NCBI RefSeq assembly: GCF_012641335.1
Contig: NZ_JABAID010000015.1
Span: 1 to 64,000 of the forward strand
Reading direction: 5' to 3'
Length of the DNA: 64,000 nucleotides
Source: Novosphingobium sp. ERN07
GTDB taxonomy: Bacteria; Pseudomonadota; Alphaproteobacteria; Sphingomonadales; Sphingomonadaceae
How positions within the stretch are numbered: position 1 is the first letter of the stretch; each line of letters starts with the position of its first letter. Below the pieces are notes generated by a model. It saw only the letters and a list, made by a program, of their open reading frames with translations. It ran no database searches and was not told the origin of the DNA. Positions 63,209 through 64,000 of this stretch are shown here, in pieces. The position numbers and the translations under genes were made by a program.

Positions 63209-63958
63209 ATGACCACCATCGTGGAAAAGCACAAGAAACTGGAGCGCAACGTAACCCTCCTCAGCATCGCGGCTTTCGCTGCGGTGACTGTGGGTGGCAT
63301 CGTGGAAATCGCCCCGCTGTTCTGGATCGACAACACGATCGAGAAGGTGGACGGAATGCGCCCCTACACCCCGCTCGAACAGGCCGGTCGCGACATCTAC
63401 GTGCGCGAAGGCTGCTACACCTGCCACAGCCAGATGATCCGACCGTTCCGGGATGAGGTTGAGCGTTATGGCCACTACAGCCTTGCTGCGGAATCGATGT
63501 ACGACCATCCGTTTCAGTGGGGATCGAAGCGCACCGGGCCTGATCTGGCCCGCGTCGGCAACCGCTATTCGGATGAATGGCACGTCCAGCACCTGAAAGA
63601 TCCACGCGCCGTGGTGCCGGAATCGATCATGCCCAGCTATGCCCATCTGGCCGAGCACAAGCTGGACATGGGCGATATGACCGCCACCCTGCGTACGCTT
63701 TACCAGGTCGGCGTTCCCTATTCGCAGGACGATATCGCCAAGGCCAATGACGACCTCATTGCCCAGGCTGATCCAGAGGCTGACGCTTCCGACCTGAAGA
63801 AGCGCTATCCCAAGGCGCAGGCACGCGATTTCGATGGCGATCCCAAGCGACTGACCGAGATGGACGCGCTTGTCGCCTATCTCCAGATGCTTGGAACCCT
63901 GGTCGATGTGAACGCGCCTGCCGCACAGGAAGCCCTTGCCAAGGAGAAGGGCCGATGA
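63209..63958 (+). CDS. ccoO: Cytochrome c oxidase cbb3-type subunit II
   Basis: A membrane-anchored monohaem cytochrome c that passes electrons to ccoN. 249 residues: N-terminal hydrophobic anchor ([18 protein letters not shown]), haem motif [12 protein letters not shown], and [13 protein letters not shown] with a likely Met ligand. The start [10 protein letters not shown] (63209) has CGGAG upstream. The 3' end overlaps ccoQ by 4 bp. Confidence 0.96.
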   Translation: MTTIVEKHKKLERNVTLLSIAAFAAVTVGGIVEIAPLFWIDNTIEKVDGMRPYTPLEQAGRDIYVREGCYTCHSQMIRPFRDEVERYGHYSLAAESMYDHPFQWGSKRTGPDLARVGNRYSDEWHVQHLKDPRAVVPESIMPSYAHLAEHKLDMGDMTATLRTLYQVGVPYSQDDIAKANDDLIAQADPEADASDLKKRYPKAQARDFDGDPKRLTEMDALVAYLQMLGTLVDVNAPAAQEALAKEKGR

Positions 63959-64000
63959 GCGCGCACTCCACTTACGACATGCTGCGGCACCTCGCTGACA
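63955..64000 (+). CDS. ccoQ: Cytochrome c oxidase cbb3-type subunit, CcoQ (start only)
   Basis: The first 15 codons ([15 protein letters not shown]) start in an ATGA overlap with ccoO and run off the window. Position and sequence fit the short CcoQ subunit; ccoP should follow. Confidence 0.7.
   Translation, partial: MSAHSTYDMLRHLAD

Noticed and set aside
61546..63336. 596-codon frame opposite ccoN
   Set aside because: Highly charged His/Arg/Asp-rich translation, typical of an antisense frame of a membrane protein.

Overview
The window looks like a chromosomal segment of a sphingomonad alphaproteobacterium, probably Novosphingobium or a close relative. This is an inference. It rests on the high-GC coding style with long antisense ORFs, two OAR-like TonB-dependent receptors, the alphaproteobacterial F1-ATPase zeta-type inhibitor gene followed by bolA and a CGFS glutaredoxin, the rpsM-rpsK-rpoA-rplQ order, an infC with a non-AUG start, and an FnrL-type regulator close to ccoNOQ. 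I found no tRNA, rRNA, insertion sequence, integrase or CRISPR array, so most of the window reads as core chromosome with one accessory catabolic block.

Layout. 0-9 kb: a partial gene at the left edge, typA, a TonB-dependent receptor, an L,D-transpeptidase, a small lipoprotein, infC (apparent ATA start), pdeM divergent from hemF. 9-13.4 kb: rsh (ppGpp synthetase/hydrolase), an AT-richer orphan lipoprotein, a transglutaminase-like protein and a DoxX-like membrane protein. 13.4-16.4 kb: the alpha ribosomal operon with two tandem sigma70-type promoters and internal hairpins. 16.4-22.4 kb: two tandem prolyl oligopeptidases and two paralogous secreted proteins. 22.5-25.9 kb: zeta inhibitor, bolA, monothiol glutaredoxin, a Nudix hydrolase, two small membrane proteins and a ModE-N-like regulator.

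25.9-36.4 kb is the accessory block: an aminotransferase, a Zn alcohol dehydrogenase with an SDR, a TonB receptor with a divergent AraC regulator, and a LysR regulator divergent from a thiolase-like protein plus a family III CoA-transferase. A textbook T-N11-A palindrome lies between the last two units. The likely theme is uptake and CoA-dependent breakdown of an unknown small molecule.

36.5-40.3 kb: a three-gene TadG/TadE cluster and a CHRD-domain protein. 40.3-41.1 kb: a long stretch without a convincing gene. 41-49.9 kb: argG, a methyltransferase and a PhyH-type dioxygenase, an aldehyde dehydrogenase, a cyclopropane-fatty-acid synthase, an S46 peptidase and a glycine-zipper protein. 50-56.6 kb: a phage-structural-like protein, an OprP-type porin behind a near-perfect Pho box, lepA and a DEAD-box helicase. 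56.8-58.3 kb: a CmcJ-type oxygenase with a flavin reductase.

58.3-64 kb is a microaerobic respiration region: an FNR-type regulator with four cysteines, a bestrophin-like channel with a small membrane partner, ompW, and ccoN-ccoO-ccoQ running off the right edge. FNR boxes lie upstream of ccoN and upstream of fnr. The box near fnr is followed at the right distance by a -10 element and, about 100 nt later, by a perfect intrinsic terminator. This suggests an undescribed FNR-controlled small RNA, or a terminator-attenuated fnr leader. It is the most interesting signal I found.
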